Of a DNA stretch of 64,000 nt, positions 11,770 through 26,250 are shown piece after piece. A model generated the notes under the pieces. That model was not told the origin of the DNA. It worked only from the letters and a program-made list of their open reading frames with translations, and ran no database searches. The position numbers and the translations under genes were made by a program. The stretch is taken from contig NC_134106.1 in NCBI RefSeq assembly GCF_040939455.1, forward strand, positions 46,274,001-46,338,000, in the 5' to 3' direction. Origin of the DNA: Microcebus murinus. Its lineage: Eukaryota; Chordata; Mammalia; Primates; Cheirogaleidae. Position 1 is the first letter of the stretch, and every line of letters begins with the position of its first letter.

Positions 11770-11965
11770 AGAGGCAGGCTAGTGTAGTGGGAAGGTGATC
11801 TCAGAGGTAGCTTTGAATCTAGAATTCACATTTGCCAGGACCGTGTGCTTGGGTAATTAATTTCTCAGATTCTTATTTTATTCATCAATAAAATGCAAAT
11901 GGCAATAACTGTTTCCTAGGGTGTTGTGATAATAAGTTATGATAATGTAGGGGAAGGTTTAATAC
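11770..11965 (+). repeat. MIR SINE
   Basis: Order of landmarks fits MIR: 'gctagtgtagtgggaaggtgatctcag', 'gcttgggtaattaatttctcagattc', 'ttcatcaataaaatgcaaatggcaataactg' and 'agggtgttgtgataataag'. Decayed, as expected for an early-mammal repeat. Confidence 0.7.
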
Positions 11966-12979
11966 TTGACTACCAAAAATGATAGGTATTTTCATTAGGA
12001 GAGGACATATAAATAAATATATAGCAGTGAGTCTCCAGGATCTGGGTTTCTTAAGCAAAGCTGGACAATGGTTTTAGTTTGTCATCCTCCAATTTAAGCT
12101 GCTTCCATGATTTGAACCATAATGTGACGTGGAAGAGTTTTTAATCAATTTCTTAAAGATTTTTATAGTATGGAGCATTGACTGACATAATAGCTCAGAA
12201 ATACTTGAAAGTTCTTTTAGAGCGTATGGATTGACTGTGTGTGTGAGGATCTATGTGTGAGTAGGGTAGGGGGTGGCATGAGTGGTGGGGTGCCTGGTCT
12301 TCATTCTAGTAGCTCCATGTAGAGAAATAGCTAATTAGGGCAGGTAAGGACACTTACACTCAAGTAGGAAAGTCTCCTTGTGGTCTAGATTCATGACTTG
12401 ACATTAAAAGACTTTCCAGTTCAATTCCTTAGTTAAGTTCAGAAATGATGGAGGCTGGTTACTTTCTGATGGAGCTTCTATCCCTCCTTGCCATCTCCTG
12501 GGCATCTGCAGGATAGTAGACCCCAAGGCCTACCCCTCAGGGGCTGTGGTTTTACTCTGCGGACTGGCCAGCTTTCTTCCTTCTCTTTATCATCTTGGCT
12601 TGGAGCTTCTTTGGACATCATAGTAATCCATAAATGTAGTTGACTGAATAAATGATAGATGCATCTATTTATTTTGGATTAATAGGAAGGAAGGAAGAAA
12701 GTCTTTTTTTATTTTTATTTTTTTGGTGGGGGGAGATCTCTGATGGTTTGGCATGCTCATTTGAGTGCTGTAAATATTAAGTAAAGCCACAATGCTTTTT
12801 TTTTAATGCCCCTCTCTGTGAGCTGACTTTGAAACTGCCTCTAAATATTTTTAAAGCTACTAGGTATTTCTGTAGCTGTAGACATGGAAGATGGAAGCAT
12901 CTTTTTTTTTTTTTTTTTGAGGGGCCTGTGACTGGGTTCCAACACTGTCTAATTTGTTTGCATTTAAACATCTGGGAGG

Positions 12980-13145
12980 CAGGCCAGTGTAGAAGCAGTG
13001 GAAAGATAAAGGATTTGGAGTCTGACAATTAGGGCAGCTTGGGCAAACTGTTAACCTCCCCAAGCCTCAGTTTTCTCACCTGCTTCATGGGGGATTTTAA
13101 TTCCACATGAGGTTTTATGAGCATTAAATGATATGAAGAAGAAAC
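12980..13145 (+). repeat. MIR SINE
   Basis: Contains 'ccagtgtagaagcagtggaaag', 'ggatttggagtctgacaatta', 'gcttgggcaaactgttaacctcc', 'caagcctcagttttctcacctgc' and 'gagcattaaatgatatgaag' in MIR order. A clear MIR of average age. Confidence 0.82.
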
Positions 13146-15689
13146 CCCAGTGAGGTTAGATAGCTTTCTGAAGGACACACAGGCTTCAAATGTTCAAATT
13201 AGGCTTTCTTTTCTTTTTGGCTCATTGACATTCTTTGTTTAGAGTGTATGGTCCTAAAAGGGGTGGAAAAAGAGATTCTGATTAAAGTTTTGATGTTGTA
13301 AGGAATTAGCTTCCTGAGAACCATGTCTTTGGACTGCTGAATATATACCAACACTCAGGCTGTTCTGACTCAATATCCCAGTGGAAGCTGATTTTGGGGA
13401 ATTGAATCTCTGAGATTTGTCATCTATGTTACATTAATTTCCCTCCTTGCTCTCTACCATACCAACCTTCCACCCTGCAATGAAGAAAAAGAATGAATTA
13501 AGACAATTCTTTTTTAACCATAGATATAGTACTTTATAGTCTGTAGGCACAAGATCGAAATTCTGGGTGGTATTCTATGAGGTGCATTTAAACTTGTAAA
13601 AGTCCATTTTAGAAACTTGTATAACATCTGGTGGCCTGTGGCAATGTTAAAAAGACAGTATTTTGGAAAAGAAAGTCCAAGTCTTAATGTGGCAGATTTG
13701 AAGAAACTGGCTCCCAGGGTTATGATCAGGTTGGTTGGTTCCTTATTCCTAAGAAAACTAATAATAGGTAGAAGGAACTGTGATAAAGAAAACTGAATGT
13801 CACTATACCCACTCCTGTCTACTCCATCTGGATGCTGAGAAGTATATGTTTCATTTCCTTTGGAAAGTGCATTAACTTTGTGAAGCCCAAGTTGGCACCA
13901 GTCCTGCTTACTTTCCAGTTTTGGAGAAATCAGGAATAGCTATTGGTCAGTCAAAGGGAAGTATTTCCAGATGGCAGTTCATTTGGATGAAAAAGTAATG
14001 ACTTGAGCTTTCTATCAAATGCCAATATTAAACAAAATGTTGAATAATTTTTGAAGGTTAGAAAGATTAATTTTGTTTAGTATTTTTTCCAAATATCCAC
14101 AACTTCTGATTTCCTCTAAAGCATCAGTATCAAGGGGTACTTTATTCTCTTACTACTGTAGATTCCAACATAGCAGGGGCTTGCTGAAAACAATGAGTAA
14201 TCCTTTCTCAGTGGCTATAGCTGTAGCCTATTTTGTGCATAAACACATATTAAGTGTCCACTATATGCAACACATAATGCCAAGGATGTTACATATTCAC
14301 AGAGAGACTTTTAGAATGGACTCTGCCCTCTAGAAGCTAAGCTATCTACATTAGAAAGGGAAAAAAAAAATGATGCTTAGTGTTCTAGCCGATGTGTGAC
14401 ACAGGCCTTATGCAGTGAGTAGGAAGGTTACTTCATTCATTCATGGGTGCTGTTCTATGCTGGGGTGACTTCTCAGTGGAATCTCTCCTCTCAGGTAAGT
14501 TTACATGTGGGAGAAGATGCTATTGGCTAGTTGGAAGGCACAGACATAGTCACAGCTCATGATTAGCTGACAGGCTGCTAAAGGTGGAAAGGCAGGGGAA
14601 AACCTTCCTGGCCTGGCCAAGGGGCGTATCCATTTTCCCCAGGAAAGGGAGGTGGTGGGGGTTGGTAAGAAGGAGGGGCGAGATACGCAGTGAGTGTTTG
14701 TGAAGGATCAGTCTGGCTGATTTTGGATTGGAGAGGGTGGGGAACGTAGAGGGTAGGGCAGACCCAGCAGGAAGGCTGGGTAGGGGGCTGCTGGTAAAGG
14801 TCAGGCCCGAAGTCAGAGGGTGGCAGTGGGAAGCAAAAGGAAGAGGTGGGTATTAGAGACAAGGGAACAGAGTTGTTGTTGATTATGCCACGCGTCAGAA
14901 CTGGAAGTGAGAACTAAGCTGCACAGGCTTCTTCCTTGGGCCCCACATTTACTCCCATCTTGGCTGTCAGGAAGTGAAGAAGTGGTTAGCAGATGTTTCA
15001 TATGTCATCTGCTAGTCAGCATCAGGGGCAGCGTTGGAATCAGCCTGAGTTTAAGAGAAGTCAGTCCCCTTGCTGAGTACCTCAAGTTCTGGACTGGATG
15101 ATGGCTTCACAAGACCAGAGATTTTCAGGCTTTGTTAAGCAGAGGAAATCTTACGTAGCAGTCCCATAGCTGCCTGTTTCATCCCTAGCAAACCACAGTG
15201 CTTCAGGAAACAGTTGGCCCCTTGACTATATGGGTGAATAGAGAGTAAGTGGGGACTTCACTATGTGTTTCAGGTATCTACAGTGGAGGTTCTGTGTTCT
15301 GGATACACAGAAATGAGTAGAATAGATGAGGTCTTCATTCTCATGACTCTTGTGAGGATGCAGACTTGAATTGACAGGCATACTCATATGTATGTGGTTA
15401 CAAATTATAAATATAACAGAGGAAAAGGTTGAGGGGTGCTGGTAGAGCACAGAAGTGGGCCTTCTTTGCATTGGGGGTGGACTGCCTTTAGAACAGCTTC
15501 TATGGGGAAGTGACTTATAAAATGAAACCTGATAGTTGTGTAGAAGGCTGGGGGAAGGCATTCCAAGTGAAAGAGGGGGAAGGGCTTGCCCTTTGAGGAC
15601 CTGGATCAAGGCCAGTGTTGGTGGTGCTCAGTGCATTTTGGGGAGAGGGGGTTCCCACCTTCTCCACGCTATCATGAGACCAAGCCACC

Positions 15690-16205
15690 ATCATCTCCCT
15701 CTACCTGGACCAGCCCAGTAGCCTCCTAGCCGGTCTTGCAGCTTCCACCTTATCCTGACTCCCTCCTCCCCTCCCCTCCCCAACCCCAGCCAGTTTTGGT
15801 AGACTTGCTCCCTGTGCTTTAGGCACCCCCTGGCCTCCCTCTCACTTGAGCTCTTGCTCTCACACTTGTCTCAGAGCTTTTATACTTGCCCTTTCTCTGC
15901 CTGGGATCATCTTCACTCAAGTGTTTGCTTCTTCATTTCACCCAGGTTTCTGTTCAAATGTTTCCCTTTTCTCTAGAGGTACCTTCTATTGCAAAACAGT
16001 GTTCTTTAACCTACTTTAGTTTTCTCTCCAGAACTTTGCACTGCATGACATTATGTTCTATACTTGCTTTTTGCCATTCCTTTCCACCAGAATGAAAGCT
16101 GTAGGATGCCAAGGTCTTTGCTGTGTCCACTGATAGATCCCTAGCTCCTGGATGGTACCTGATACATAGGAGATGCTTATTAAACATTCATGAATGAACA
16201 AATTT
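15690..16205 (+). repeat. L2 LINE 3' end
   Basis: Plus-strand L2 segment with the 'ctttctctgcctgggatcatcttc', 'cttcatttcacccaggtttctgttcaaatgt' and 'gaatgaaagctgtaggatgccaaggtc' blocks. It ends in the L2 terminal motif 'gatacataggagatgcttattaaacattcatgaatgaac'. It is non-coding decay only. Confidence 0.8.
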
Positions 16206-16814
16206 ATCACCATTTATGCTGGAGAAGTAGACTAAGCCAGAGCATTTGGGGCTTGTGAGACTTGAAGGATTTTGTACTTTATCTTAAGGGCAGGGAGAAG
16301 CTATAAAAGGGTTTTAAACATGGAAGTAACAAGATGAACTTAATCTTGGATGTAGAGTTCCAAAGACTTTTTGGCTCTGAAGTGGAAGGTGAGGGAGAAG
16401 GAGATGCCAGGGATAACCTTGGATTCTTTTAAAGAGCAGTGGGATAAGTGGAGGTGGCATTTGCAGAGAGATGCAAATGGGAAGGGGGATTTGAGTATCA
16501 AGGGCTCAGTGTTGCTGTGTTAGGTGTGATGCCTGGGAGACAAGATGTCCAGGTGGGTGTGTGCCACCTGGGGTTGGATGTGGACTGACATGCCACTAGG
16601 GGGCAACTGTGCATTTTCCTAGTGGCCATGGGGGGTGGCTGCTCATCCATGTCAGGGCTGAAAAACTAAGCAATGTTGTTTGCTCTATTGAAAGGCCTGT
16701 TGTCTCAGAGCTTTTAAGCATTCACAGGTCATGAGCAGCCATCTTTCTTTCTCCAGGGTGGGGCAGGGGAGCCTTGTTTTCCTACTGAATGATTTCTTGT
16801 TAATTGGCTGCTCC

Positions 16815-16985
16815 TGCTCCATAAGTATTGACTGGATGACCTTGGACAAGTGAAGCTTTGGGAGGTCCAGTTTCCCCTTCTGTAACAGAACCATAATAAT
16901 TATCATCCCCTAAGGTTTTGGTGAAAGACGAGACAATGCAAGTAAAGTATCATGCAGGGAACATAACCGATACCTGTTACTTTAC
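16815..16985 (+). repeat. MIR SINE close to exon 2
   Basis: Shows 'gactggatgaccttggacaagtg', 'ggtccagtttccccttctgtaa' and 'ataataattatcatcccctaaggttttggtgaaagacgagac', the MIR 3' half. It ends about 130 bases before the exon 2 acceptor, so it does not contribute coding sequence. Confidence 0.75.
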
Positions 16986-17022
16986 TTTTTATGGATAGCT
17001 TCAAGTCTTCATCCTCCCCTAA

Positions 17023-18177
<1,155 letters not shown>

Positions 18178-21100
18178 TGAAGAGCTCTCCAGCCATATAA
18201 GAGAGTGCAGGTGCTGGCTAGCCGGGTGGGTTGGGGAAAGAAGCAAACATTTGACTCAAAATCGTGATGTGTGTTTCTTCCCCTGGATTTGTTTTTATTT
18301 TATGTAGTTACTAGCCAAGTAAGCCTGAAAAAGTTGAGAGTGAAGGGTTAAAGGAGAGAGAGAAACAATAATTCTTAAGACCCTGAGTTGTCAGGGTGAA
18401 ATCTGTGGGTAATTGAGCTAAAAAATAGAACCATTCTAAGATTCTTTCAGCTTTAACTTGAGCATGTTCCTGTTTGTGTGTTGTTTCCTAGTAGGGCTCA
18501 CCCATAGAATGGTGACTAAAAGGTTTTGAATCCAGTTAATAGCTTATGAGCAGGAAGAGATGAGTGTTTATTATGAAAAACAGTGATATTTAAAAAGAAG
18601 TATGGTGTCCCTAAAGAGGCTTAATGCTGGTTTGACTGAATGCCTATCAGTATGCCTTACTTTACCTTGAAGATTTTTTCCATTGTGTTGGGGGCCTGAA
18701 ATCTGTGACTTTTCTTTGCATCTATTAATAAATGCATCAACTGATTCCCTTCTCTACTCAATCAACACCCACCAACCCTCTCTCAAAACTCCTTTAAGCA
18801 TATTCTGAACACTATGCTCTTTTACATCACAGGAGTCATCTTTCCTGGTCATTTAAATGTACCTCTTTAAAATGTACAGATGTGTTTGGACACTCTTTTT
18901 GTTTCCAAAGAGTAACATCTGCATTGGCTGAAGTGGCTCTAAACTTGAGCTGTTAAACCTTTTGGAAGAGGCTTAATTTTCTGCATCTTGGTTCTGAAAC
19001 CACTTTGAACTTAAGAGAGAAAGAAATCATTTCTTAAAGAAAAAAAAAAAAACACCCCCACAATCTTTTTATGTTACTCATGGTTGAGTTGGAGCTAAAA
19101 TGATTGATTTTATAGACTGAGGGTTTTTTTTTTTCCATTCAAATGTCTGAGGTTTTTCACTTTATTTGAAATGTGCTCTGGAGTCTGCATGCAGCCAGCT
19201 CCTAGTAGTAGAAGAGGCTGCCAATTTTAGCAGTGACAAGAAGGAGTAAATTTTCAATATTGTATTTGGGGATTTACCTGTTGGATTCCATTTCATCTTA
19301 ATTCCTTTCTCATAGCGCTGAAAATTGACTCTTGAGGCTTGGCTTCTAATTCTTCCTATGTTCTTTTAAGCACAAATGGAAATAGAAGGGGGAAGCTGCT
19401 GCTTGTTCAGTTGTTTGTGTTGGGAGGTGGGTGTGGGGAGAAGGCAATACACCTGTTGTGTTGTGTCGAGGCCTCCTGGCTGGTGCCTTTCCCAAGTTGA
19501 TTGAATGTTCACTTTTTTCATGGGCGATAGAGATGCTGCCGTGATTGCTGTAGGCAGCCTTGGCTACCCAGTTCTCTACAAGAGATGAAAAGTCATTTAA
19601 AAACAAAATTTGGTTGTGTTACTATCACGAGATGGGTCATTGGTCATGAAGCTTGACTTTGGTGGAGAGTAATAGTTTAATGGGAAAGTAAAGATAATGC
19701 CTCTTCCATTTCTTGATTTCTTTTTAATGAGCTTGAGAAGTAAATGTGTTCACTATTATAAGGAAACTTTGTTTCTTAAACTAAAAAGAAAATACTTAGG
19801 AGCAAGTGGTTCATTCACTCACAAAACAATTCTTTACAAAAGGGCTCCTTTACATAAAGAACTCCTCTAGTTTAGTCAATGTATGATTAACTTACAAGAA
19901 AAGTGTTGAGGTGCCACTTTTAAACAATAGTTTGCATAAAATAAGGTATATCTCTAAGGAAAGATGGCCATTATATCATGGCATATTGCCCAGATTCAGA
20001 TAAACTTAGTGGGTTGGGAAAATGTTTTAAAAAATTTGAACAATTTAGTTAAAAATTTGGTGCAACATAAATTATCATAGAATGACACTGTAGTTCAATT
20101 CTTGTGTCTACTTCAGGTTTTCTCATTCTTAAGTGACAGATCTGCTGACAGTTGATATCCTCAGCAGAGTGTATTTGTAGTACATTTGCATGGCATTTTT
20201 ATTTCAGTAATTAATTGGAAAATGAAGTGGCACAAAGAAATGTTTATGGATCATCAGCCTATAAACGTGGGCATTGGTAGCTTGTATTTATCCTGCCATT
20301 ACAAATTAATTTTTGATATGGATGGCAAGACATGCTTTTTCATATTTTTAAATCCCCACACAATTTGTTTGAGTCATTGGTGTATGAAGAGATAGGAACC
20401 AGTTGTGAGGCTAATCCCAAATTGAGGATTTGCTGAGTCATTTCCAGAGTCATTTTGTTTGGGGTTGGTGTGAAATATGAGTGTTTTGGGTGAGCACTTG
20501 GATATTTTTGCATGAACAGGAAGCAGTGAAAGCACTTGGGAAGTATATGTGCATTATGGTGACTGAAACAGAGATGAAGTATACGCTGGCAGGATATTGT
20601 ACTACCTGTAAGGATATGCATTCCCTCCAAAAACACACACATGTGCACACTGAGGGAACCATTATTGAAAAAGATTGCTGTTTTAAGTTGACCATGCTTT
20701 GGGCATCTTTAAATCTTCTTGTGCTTTCAGTTACAAACTCAGTGGGTAAAATAGTCGAACTCGATGTCCAAGAGCTTCCTTTGGTTAAAATGGGTTAGTT
20801 TCCAACCCGAATGAAAATGTGAATTTTAGGTATTATTTTTTCCCTCTCAAATATTTCTAAGCCTGTATAACCATTTCTTAATTAGTAGCTGATCAGAAAA
20901 CAACAAAAGCAAAAACAAACATGAGAAAAATCCTTCAAACTTAACAAAACCCTCATGAATGTGTTTATTTCTTTAGAAGTTATTATTCCACTATTTCTTT
21001 TCAGTTTGAAGACTGTTCCATTTTCAAATAGAAAGGAAATTCAATACTTATCACATCTAGACATTGAGGCATTTGCCCATTCATTCAAGTTGCTTGCTGT

Positions 21101-21900
21101 GTTCCAGATTTGTAGATTAAGTAATTGAATAGTCACTGCCAGCTATAAATGTTCGTGAACTGGCAGCCTCAGTTATTGAGAATGGGGGTTTACTACCTGA
21201 TTCCATTGAAATCCAAGTTTGGATGGAACTTTCTTAGGTGAAAGTGTTTCCTTTCACAATGAAACAGGAGTTTTGCTTTAAGATACTAGCTGGCAGATCA
21301 TTGCTTTCAAACAGTTAACTGTTTTAGCCAAGGTCATGGATGTATTGGATGATTCAAGTTCTTCAGTAGCTCTGCTTTTTGTTGACCTTCCAGACAGAGA
21401 TGATTCTGATGATCAGAGACCCTTACAAGTAGTTCACTTGTTGGACATTATGAATCCAGATGAAAAAGTAGTACAAATAGTTAGAGTTTAATTCTAGAGG
21501 CATGTATTGCTGGTTACTAGCAAATGAAAAGGAATAAATAGAAGACACATTACTCTTCATTTTATTGTTTATCTTCTTCCTTCTTTTTAAAAAAAGGGAA
21601 ACAGGGTTGTTTCATTATCCTAGTTGGTCTGATTCCCTTTGCCTTTTTGAGCAAGTTCCAGTGAACAATAGCTTTGTGCCCTCATTCAACTTCACCCCAG
21701 CCAATGAGAGCACACATGAGGGAATCATTCACTTTTGTTAAAAAAAGGTCTGTTTAGAACTACTTTGGCCTTGCTGGATGGAGTGTCAGGGTTGTAAGTC
21801 TTCATCCTGAAAGCTTCTTACTGGTTCTTTTCTTCTTTTGTGAGCATATCTCTAGAGATGGAAAGAACACGCTGTTTCTCCTTACAACTCTTCTTCCAGT
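18178..21900. other. Repeat-poor start of intron 2
   Basis: About 3.7 kb with no recognisable transposon or gene. It contains short A/T runs (19038-19052, 19124-19133) and otherwise unique-looking sequence. Such repeat-poor intronic blocks often hold conserved non-coding elements, which cannot be tested here. Confidence 0.45.
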
Positions 21901-21901
21901 T

Positions 21902-22107
21902 CAGGGTTCTAAATAGTGGTGCTATTGACATTTTGGACCAGATGATTCTTTGTTGTGAGGTGCTGCCTTATGTGTTTTAGGAGGTTTAACAGCATTCCTG
22001 GGCTCTACTCACAGACACCTTCCTAATTGTGACAAGAATGTCTCCAGACACTGCCAAGTGTTCCCAGGTGGGGTGTAGGCGAAATTGCTCCTGGTTCAAA
22101 ACAGCTG
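21902..22107 (-). mobile_element. MER20-like hAT MITE, reverse orientation
   Basis: Reads as the reverse complement of MER20: 'gtggtgctattgacattttggaccagatgattctttgttgtga', 'aggaggtttaacagcattcctgggctctactcac', 'gaatgtctccagacactgccaagtgttccc' and 'cgaaattgctcctggttcaaaac'. Near full length with internal decay. Confidence 0.85.
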
Positions 22108-22115
22108 CTTTAGAA

Positions 22116-22278
22116 CAGTGGTTTTTCATCTGGCTGCAGATTAAAATCACTGTGGTAGCTCTGAAAAAATAGCAGTGCCTGAGCCCAGCATTTAGAGATG
22201 CAAATTGAGTTCATCTGGCATGTTGCGAAAAAGAGATCCTCAGGTGATTCTAATAAGCAAAGCAGGTGGAAACCACTG
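22116..22278 (+). mobile_element. MER5A/B-like hAT MITE
   Basis: Opens with cagtggttt (22116) and closes with aaaccactg (22278), giving matching terminal inverted repeats. Inside are 'agattaaaatcactgtggtagctctg' and 'ttctaataagcaaagcaggtgg', which fit the MER5 group. It begins only about 9 bases after the MER20-like element ends. Confidence 0.8.
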
Positions 22279-25200
22279 CCCTTAAATGACTGTTGCATAG
22301 ACTGGGTTGATGTGAATGAAGTTTTCAAATACCCCAGCTTCCTGGGAAGAAGAAAGTTAACTTCTCTTTCTTTGTTGAACTCTGGACTGAGAGGGACTGA
22401 CACTAGCTAATACTGTAAAACTTCACCCCCTCTCAACTCTAGACCAAGGTTATCTAGTAATACATTACTTTGGGATATGGGTTGAAAATTTTCATTTTTG
22501 GTGGCTCAGATTGTTAGGTGAATTTTGGGGAAACTCTGACATTTGTGTAGGTTCATGACTGCTTTACTTTTTGAAGCCTTCACATCCAGACAGAAAAAGA
22601 AGCATCTATTTATGGTGGATATTGGAGGCACATGTAGATCATACACTGCCTGCAATGCTAATGAGTATTTCCCACAGGAGAATACTGCATTTCAAATCTC
22701 CCATTTTATAGCTTTTACCCTGAGTTTTAAGACTGCTCCTTATTCTCTGTTGAGGTTATTAATGAGTAAATGAAAAACGCTGGTAACACACAGTGGCCTT
22801 GTCTACGAGGGGCAGGATAACCTGTGTGTGGAAGAACTCAGCAGGAGTTCTCTGAAGCTAGATTGTGTGTGAATTAAGTAGTGTGTACTTTAGCATGAAT
22901 AATTGCTCTCATAAATCTTTTATTTTGCTTAGAAAAAGTCAGAACATCACTAAAAGATGATTTTGGACAATAGAAATGGAGTGCCTTTTGGAAGAAAAGT
23001 TTCAACAGCTAGAGAATACCAGAACTGATTTTAATTGAGGTCCTCTGAGTATAGAAATATTGTGTAAACTGATGCATGGATGGTTAAAGTAATAGGTGAT
23101 GGTTTTTGTTCTTCAAGTTTCAGTACAATAATTTGGTAACATTTGATAGGACATCAACTTAAGAAATTCTGAAAAGTAGAATTGATTTCTTGGATCATAC
23201 TTAGATGTGCAAAGCATATTGCATTTATCATAAGAATACATTTTGACTTAATGACATGGCTTAATATTGGAAATGTGGTTTATTTTAAGAAAATTGCAAA
23301 ATATCTGAGAGGTGAAATATTGAAAAACCTAGATGGCTTAGAAAGGTATTTACTAGTATGATGTAATATACTTAGGGGTCATTTTCATCTTTTCTCTAAA
23401 GATTCCCTATCAATGTTGTATATATGTGTGTATATGTAGTTATATACATTTTAGTAACTTTAATATTGCATCTGAATAATGCCACACATTCATTGGTTCT
23501 GTCTGGTCAAACAAATCTGGCATTTAGTCACATAAGTTTGCTGCCGTGAAATAAACGGCAGGATTTCTTTCAACTGGATTAGTAGCCTATCCTTTACACC
23601 CAGTTGGAATCAATTAAATGTTTATATGTTCTGGCTCATCGCAGCTTCTCAGAAGATAAAATAGAAAAAATGTGATCGTTGAATTAGTGATGCATTTATC
23701 ATTTCATTTTAACTGAAATGGTTTAGAACAAAGCATGTGGAAGTGAAAAGCTATGGTGAGTTATTCTACCTCATTAGGTAACAACTTTTTACAAGTGTCA
23801 AATGAATACAGATACATTAATACGTATTCATAAATACATGAATAAGTGAATACAATACAAATACAAAATGTGTAAGACTGCATACATTTACTAATGATAG
23901 ACTCTTCTGGAGGCATGGGTGTTAGGGATCTTAGTCAAGAAATAAGAACGTGGTTGGAAATAAGAGTGTGAAGTCAAACTTTGTGAAGGCTTTGAGAAAA
24001 TAATGATGATATTTTACTTGTGTAGCTCTGTTGGGCCAGTGTATGGGTAATGAGAGTAAGTTTTCCAGACTGAAATTTATGACCTTAGACTCTAAAACTT
24101 CTCAAATTTTGGCCACTTACTTCTGATGGTTGGAGATAAAACTGTGGGTCCCTACATTAAATGGCCCTGGATGGGTATTCTTTTTTTTAATATCTTGATT
24201 TTTAAAAAAGAGTTCCATTCACTTGTAGTATCAGCATGCTGTCATCAGCACCTCTTGCTGCCCTCAGGCCTGACTTTAACTCATTTTCTTCTTGTTTCTA
24301 AATTCTGTTTTACTGTTATCTCATGGCTGGTCATAGCTTAGGAAAGTGGATAATCACACTGCTTAGAACTGTGTTTAGGCATAAATAACCTTGAGGTGCC
24401 CTTTTATGAGTAAAGCACATAAGCGTTAATGTATAATCCATTTGTCATCTATAAGTGTTTTGGCTTTTCAAGTTTCATTTTTGTGTATTTTCTGCATCTT
24501 GACTACATTTCAGATAATTGAGAGGGTGCTTTTCTTTAATATTATAAGAACTCAAATATATGCTTCGTGGATACTTTGGTATAACTAAGTTGCCTTTAAT
24601 AGCACTTTAGTGCATAATATTTATGACCAGCATTGTGCATATTTGAAAAACTATTTATTTTGAACTTGATTGTGGGACACATTAAGAATAGTTTCATGTT
24701 CTGAAATGAGCTGATTTTCAAGAGAGCTAAGAAATTTAAGATTCAGTATCAAGAGTAGACCATGGGACACTTGAGAATACAGACATGAAATCTCAGCTCT
24801 AATTTATAAGAGTCTCTGGGCAAAAGAGTGAGGTTCAAGTTACTGCTGCTCCTGACATAAATTGCTTTCTCTTTAGAGTGCCATTCAAGTGTTTCCAATA
24901 GAAAGAACCACTGCTCTTTCTAAGACAGAGGGTGCTTAAGCAGCAGAGAGGCAGAAGAGGTATTTAGAAAAGGGAAAATGGCACAGGAGTAGCAGGTTAC
25001 ATTATCATCCTTACAAAGGTAATACTGGTCTGTCCTCCCTAAGATAAAAGGCAATAACTGGGTTATTCACACATTGTGTTCATTTACCATTTTCACATAA
25101 CAGAGAGTTGTGTGTATTATGCAGCTTTTGTACTCAAGTCATTATGGAAGAGTACGGGAAGTCCTGGAACTTAGTCACAGTCCTTGATTGAAACTAGGCA

Positions 25201-26085
25201 CCTGTTCAATTACCAGGTAAATGAAACTTCAGAAATATTTGCTTGCTTTAGTTTTTTTTTTTTTTTTCATTTTAATTTCTTTAGCACCTTTGTTATTTAG
25301 GCCTTCTGTAGGTTTTTCTGTGAGACAGGGCATGTTAAGAAAAAGTTGAATTTGGGGAATTGCTCAGAAACTATATTTCAGTTATTTGGTCACTCTCCCC
25401 TTCACACATATGCACATGTATGCACACATATAAAGCATTTAACGGGGTATGCATATTTAAGAATGTTAAATGCATTAGATTTAAAGATATTGAATGACTT
25501 TTTCCCCATACCTCCTTCACTTTCATTTTCAGTCATGTGTAGGAAAGTGAATCCTTATATTTTTAAATATGGCAAACAAAATATCTGTAACACCATTTTT
25601 GCCTGCTGATATGAATGTTTTGGGTAACTTTTGAAGACTAAGCATTTAAAGGTAGTCTCTGATGCTTTCTGAGTGAGTTGGCTTTTCTAGTCACATATAT
25701 TCATTGTTGCATTAAACTCAGAATTTTGCCTTCTGGTCTTGATAATAAAGGAAACTGAAAGGTCTCATCTTTCTCTCAATTATTGAGGACTTTTCTAGCT
25801 TTTAGGGAAACCCCTGATTTGGGTTATGTGTAGTTATAACTTCCTAGGTGTCCATAATTTCTAGTTGCTTAAAAATGTTAAGAAGTACTAATTGCTTTTG
25901 GAAGAATGGTGTGTTTTCTTATCAGGTAGGAGAGAAAAAAACTCATTTGGTAGTGAATACGTGTATGCACATATACACACACATATACTTGTATACATTA
26001 ATATATTCAGTTAATTGAGAATAGGTGTCTATTTTAATGCTAAAGAATTAAATTAGAAAGAAATTAGGACAATATAGTTGTATTT
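22279..26085. other. Intron 2, no gene recognised
   Basis: Mostly unique-looking AT-rich sequence. An AATAC/ATACA-rich low-complexity patch lies at about 23800-23870 and a T-run at 25252-25268. No exon, RNA gene or confident transposon was found. Confidence 0.45.
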
Positions 26086-26089
26086 AGTT

Positions 26090-26250
26090 CAGAATGTCAC
26101 AAAATCGTAGAACTTAGAACTGTGAAGTGCTCTACATTACAGCTATAAAGTACTCAACCCTTCCAGATTCTGAATGAGAAAATTGACTTCCAACAAAGTT
26201 TAGTGAACTGTCCAAGGCCGGGTAGTAGAGAACCGGAAATAATCAAGCTG
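26090..26250 (-). repeat. MIR SINE fragment, reverse orientation
   Basis: Contains 'cattacagctataaagtactcaacccttcc', 'gaatgagaaaattgacttcc' and 'gaactgtccaaggccgggtagtagagaaccgg', the reverse-orientation MIR pattern. Moderately decayed. Confidence 0.6.

Noticed and set aside
20481..20798. Open frame of about 105 codons in intron 2
   Set aside because: No recognisable domain or splice context. Composition is like the surrounding intron.
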